This document shows positions 7,105 through 8,471 of a stretch of DNA of 8,471 nucleotides, in pieces. The stretch covers positions 1-8,471 of the forward strand of contig JAFYCH010000064.1 of the NCBI GenBank assembly GCA_017539765.1, written 5' to 3'. Under the pieces are notes generated by a model. That model saw nothing but the letters and a program-made list of their open reading frames with translations, had not been told where the DNA came from and searched no databases. The DNA comes from Clostridia bacterium. GTDB taxonomy: Bacteria > Bacillota > Clostridia > Christensenellales > UBA1242. The position numbers and the translations under genes were made by a program. How positions within the stretch are numbered: position 1 is the first letter of the stretch; each line of letters starts with the position of its first letter.

Positions 7105-8042
7105 ACAGAAGCGAAATTTATAGAAAAGTTTTTGAAACTTTATCTCAAAAAAGAGAACATGCACAATTGGTTGCAGAAATAAATAAAAACAAAGCAGAGC
7201 AGAACAAAGAGTATTCAGATTTGCTTTCAAAGCAGCGTATGCTTACAATGGAAATTGGCAAAATTAAGTTTGAAGGGCACAGCGCCTTAAAGCAAGAAAA
7301 AGAACTTGAAAATGTTATAAAGCAAAAAGAAGAAGTGTTAAATTCAATGAGTTTAACAAGTGAAGATTTACTTCCTAAATACGATTGCCCAAAGTGTGCA
7401 GACACTGGCATATATCAAAATGGCTATTGTCAATGTGTTATGCAAATGTACAACAATATTTTGATGCAAGATTGTGGTGTCGACCTGTCTACAATTCCAA
7501 GCCTTAAAGATTACGATTACAAATTTTTTACAACAGAAAAAGAAGTTGAGTTTGCAAAAAAATGTGTTGCAGCACTTGTTGAATATGTTAACAATTTTGA
7601 TGAAACAAAATATAAAAATATTGTTTTATGTGGTGCTTCTGGCACTGGTAAAACATACCTTACAAAATGTATTGCAAAGGAACTTTTGTTAAAAAACCAT
7701 ACAACATTATTTATTAGTAGCTTTGACCTAAACAATATGTTTTTGGAAGAGCATTTGTCTCAGTCGGACAAAAAAAGTCATCTCAAAGATTTGATTGACC
7801 TTGATGTTTTGATTATTGATGATTTGGGTACAGAACCAATCAGAAAGAATGTTACAAAAGAGTATTTGCTTCTTTTGTTAAACGAGCGTCTTGCAAAAGA
7901 AAAGGCGACAATCATTACAACAAATCTTTCACAACTTGATGTGCTTGATATGTATGAAGAAAGAATTTTTTCTAGAATCTTCAATAAAAAAAGCACATAT
8001 GTCTTACAATTCACTGGCAGTAATAACAGGACAAAAAAATAA
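7101..8042 (+). CDS. dnaI: DnaI/DnaC-like AAA+ helicase-loader ATPase
   Basis: This is a AAA+ ATPase that should load the replicative DNA helicase; it is called dnaI in B. subtilis, and the E. coli functional counterpart is DnaC. The N-terminal third is a charged, coiled-coil-like region (about 10-85). A probable zinc-binding site follows with cysteines 96, 99, 110 and 112 (CPKC and CQC), as in DnaI. The ATPase core shows Walker A GASGTGKT (178-185), Walker B VLIIDDLG (236-243), a sensor-1 ITTN (272-275), and arginines in RIFSRIF (288-294) that could supply the finger. At 313 residues it is normal for DnaI. The ribosome binding site GAGG (7092-7095) lies five bases before the ATG, which overlaps the DnaD-protein stop. 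IstB transposition ATPases share the core, but the zinc module, the DnaD-type partner and the absence of a transposase favour replication. Confidence 0.9.
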   Translation: MNRSEIYRKVFETLSQKREHAQLVAEINKNKAEQNKEYSDLLSKQRMLTMEIGKIKFEGHSALKQEKELENVIKQKEEVLNSMSLTSEDLLPKYDCPKCADTGIYQNGYCQCVMQMYNNILMQDCGVDLSTIPSLKDYDYKFFTTEKEVEFAKKCVAALVEYVNNFDETKYKNIVLCGASGTGKTYLTKCIAKELLLKNHTTLFISSFDLNNMFLEEHLSQSDKKSHLKDLIDLDVLIIDDLGTEPIRKNVTKEYLLLLLNERLAKEKATIITTNLSQLDVLDMYEERIFSRIFNKKSTYVLQFTGSNNRTKK

Positions 8043-8066
8043 AACTGCATTTTTGTGCAGTTTTTT
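8041..8066 (+). terminator. Intrinsic terminator of the DnaD-domain/helicase-loader operon
   Basis: AAAACTGCA (8041-8049) pairs with TGCAGTTTT (8056-8064) around the loop TTTTTG, and the T run continues to 8066. The stem begins inside the stop codon of the ATPase gene, so termination follows immediately after translation ends. Confidence 0.88.
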
Positions 8067-8070
8067 CATA

Positions 8071-8098
8071 TTGACTTTTTTGCTGGTTATGATATAAT
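8071..8098 (+). promoter_or_regulatory. Strong extended -10 promoter of the last gene
   Basis: TTGACT (8071-8076), a 16-bp spacer, and a perfect TATAAT (8093-8098) preceded by TG (8090-8091), which forms an extended -10. The predicted start of transcription is about seven bases beyond the -10, at or next to the A of ATG 8105. There is no room for a ribosome binding site. Confidence 0.85.
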
Positions 8099-8104
8099 AA
8101 AAAT

Positions 8105-8471
8105 ATGACAAAGCAAGAAAAATACATAAAAGAACAAAAAAAGTTTGGTAAGTTTTTGGCAAAAGAAAAATACGCAGGCAAGGTTTTAAAACAACATGGC
8201 TACGAAATTTTTGATATTCACCAAGCAAACGAAGATTTCCGAAAAGTTATGAAACTTGATGAAATCACCGAAATTGCAGGGGTTTATGTCACAAAAGAAA
8301 AACAGAAGAATGGAAGAAATAAAACTATTGAACATATAGAGCCAATAACAAAAGCAAATTTTTGGAATGCGTTTTATTTGCCAATATGGAAAAATTTGCA
8401 AGATAATGAAAAGATAAAATCACTTGAATGGTTTTTTGAAACTGAAAATGAAAAACGCAATTTAGGAATTA
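8105..8471 (+). CDS. Unrecognised lysine-rich protein, 3' end outside the window
   Basis: An open frame of 122 codons starts at ATG 8105 (MTKQEKYIKEQKK) and runs off the right edge without a stop. I do not recognise a family. The protein is cytoplasmic in character: no signal peptide, no membrane segment, a very Lys/Glu-rich first 30 residues likely to be helical, then a mixed region with GYEIFDIHQANEDF (about 32-45), a basic KEKQKNGRNK stretch (about 64-73), and an aromatic-rich part (FWNAFYLPIW, about 85-94). It is transcribed from its own promoter after the helicase-loader operon. The start is placed by the promoter and the absence of any upstream alternative. Codon use resembles its neighbours. 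Confidence 0.75.
   Translation, partial: MTKQEKYIKEQKKFGKFLAKEKYAGKVLKQHGYEIFDIHQANEDFRKVMKLDEITEIAGVYVTKEKQKNGRNKTIEHIEPITKANFWNAFYLPIWKNLQDNEKIKSLEWFFETENEKRNLGI

Noticed and set aside
7101..8042. IstB-type transposition ATPase as part of an insertion sequence
   Set aside because: There is no transposase or terminal inverted repeat. The zinc module and the DnaD-domain partner fit a replication helicase loader.

Overview
The window reads as chromosomal DNA from an AT-rich, spore-forming member of the Bacillota, most likely a clostridial lineage. Two things point there: a complete three-gene GerA-type spore germination receptor operon, and a DnaD-domain plus DnaI/DnaC-type helicase-loading gene pair. 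Both are hallmarks of endospore-forming or low-GC Gram-positives. The standard code with TGA as stop is in use. There are no insertion sequences, CRISPR arrays, tRNAs or rRNAs, and there is no sign of recent gene transfer.

Layout. (1) Positions 1-85: the tail of an upstream transcription unit, with an intrinsic terminator. The -35 of a candidate promoter for the next operon lies inside that terminator. (2) Positions 86-3899 (+): gerAA-gerAB-gerAC, joined by two exact ATGA stop/start overlaps. GerAC lacks the lipobox cysteine typical of its family and carries a Gly/Ser/Thr-rich linker. (3) Positions 3920-3948: a bidirectional terminator between convergent units. (4) Positions 3959-5461 (-): a secreted lipoprotein of the M1 zinc metallopeptidase family. 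(5) Positions 5462-5646: a divergent intergenic region with a 20-bp perfect palindrome and a near-consensus sigma-A promoter. (6) Positions 5647-8042 (+): a DnaD-domain replication protein with four DDBH2-like repeats, overlapping by ATGA with a DnaI/DnaC-like AAA+ helicase loader, then a terminator. (7) Positions 8071-8471 (+): a very strong extended -10 promoter placed so that transcription should begin at or next to the ATG of an unrecognised lysine-rich protein that runs off the window.

How the genes work together. GerAA, GerAB and GerAC should form one inner-spore-membrane nutrient receptor. The DnaD-domain protein and the ATPase should load the replicative helicase, like the B. subtilis dnaB-dnaI pair. 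The M1 peptidase stands alone and probably works at the cell surface on peptides.

The most notable signals are the non-lipidated GerAC, the very short predicted 5' leaders (one apparently leaderless, one nearly so), the palindrome in the divergent promoter region, and the four-repeat DnaD-type protein. I see no clearly new multi-gene system; the gene content is mainly core functions.
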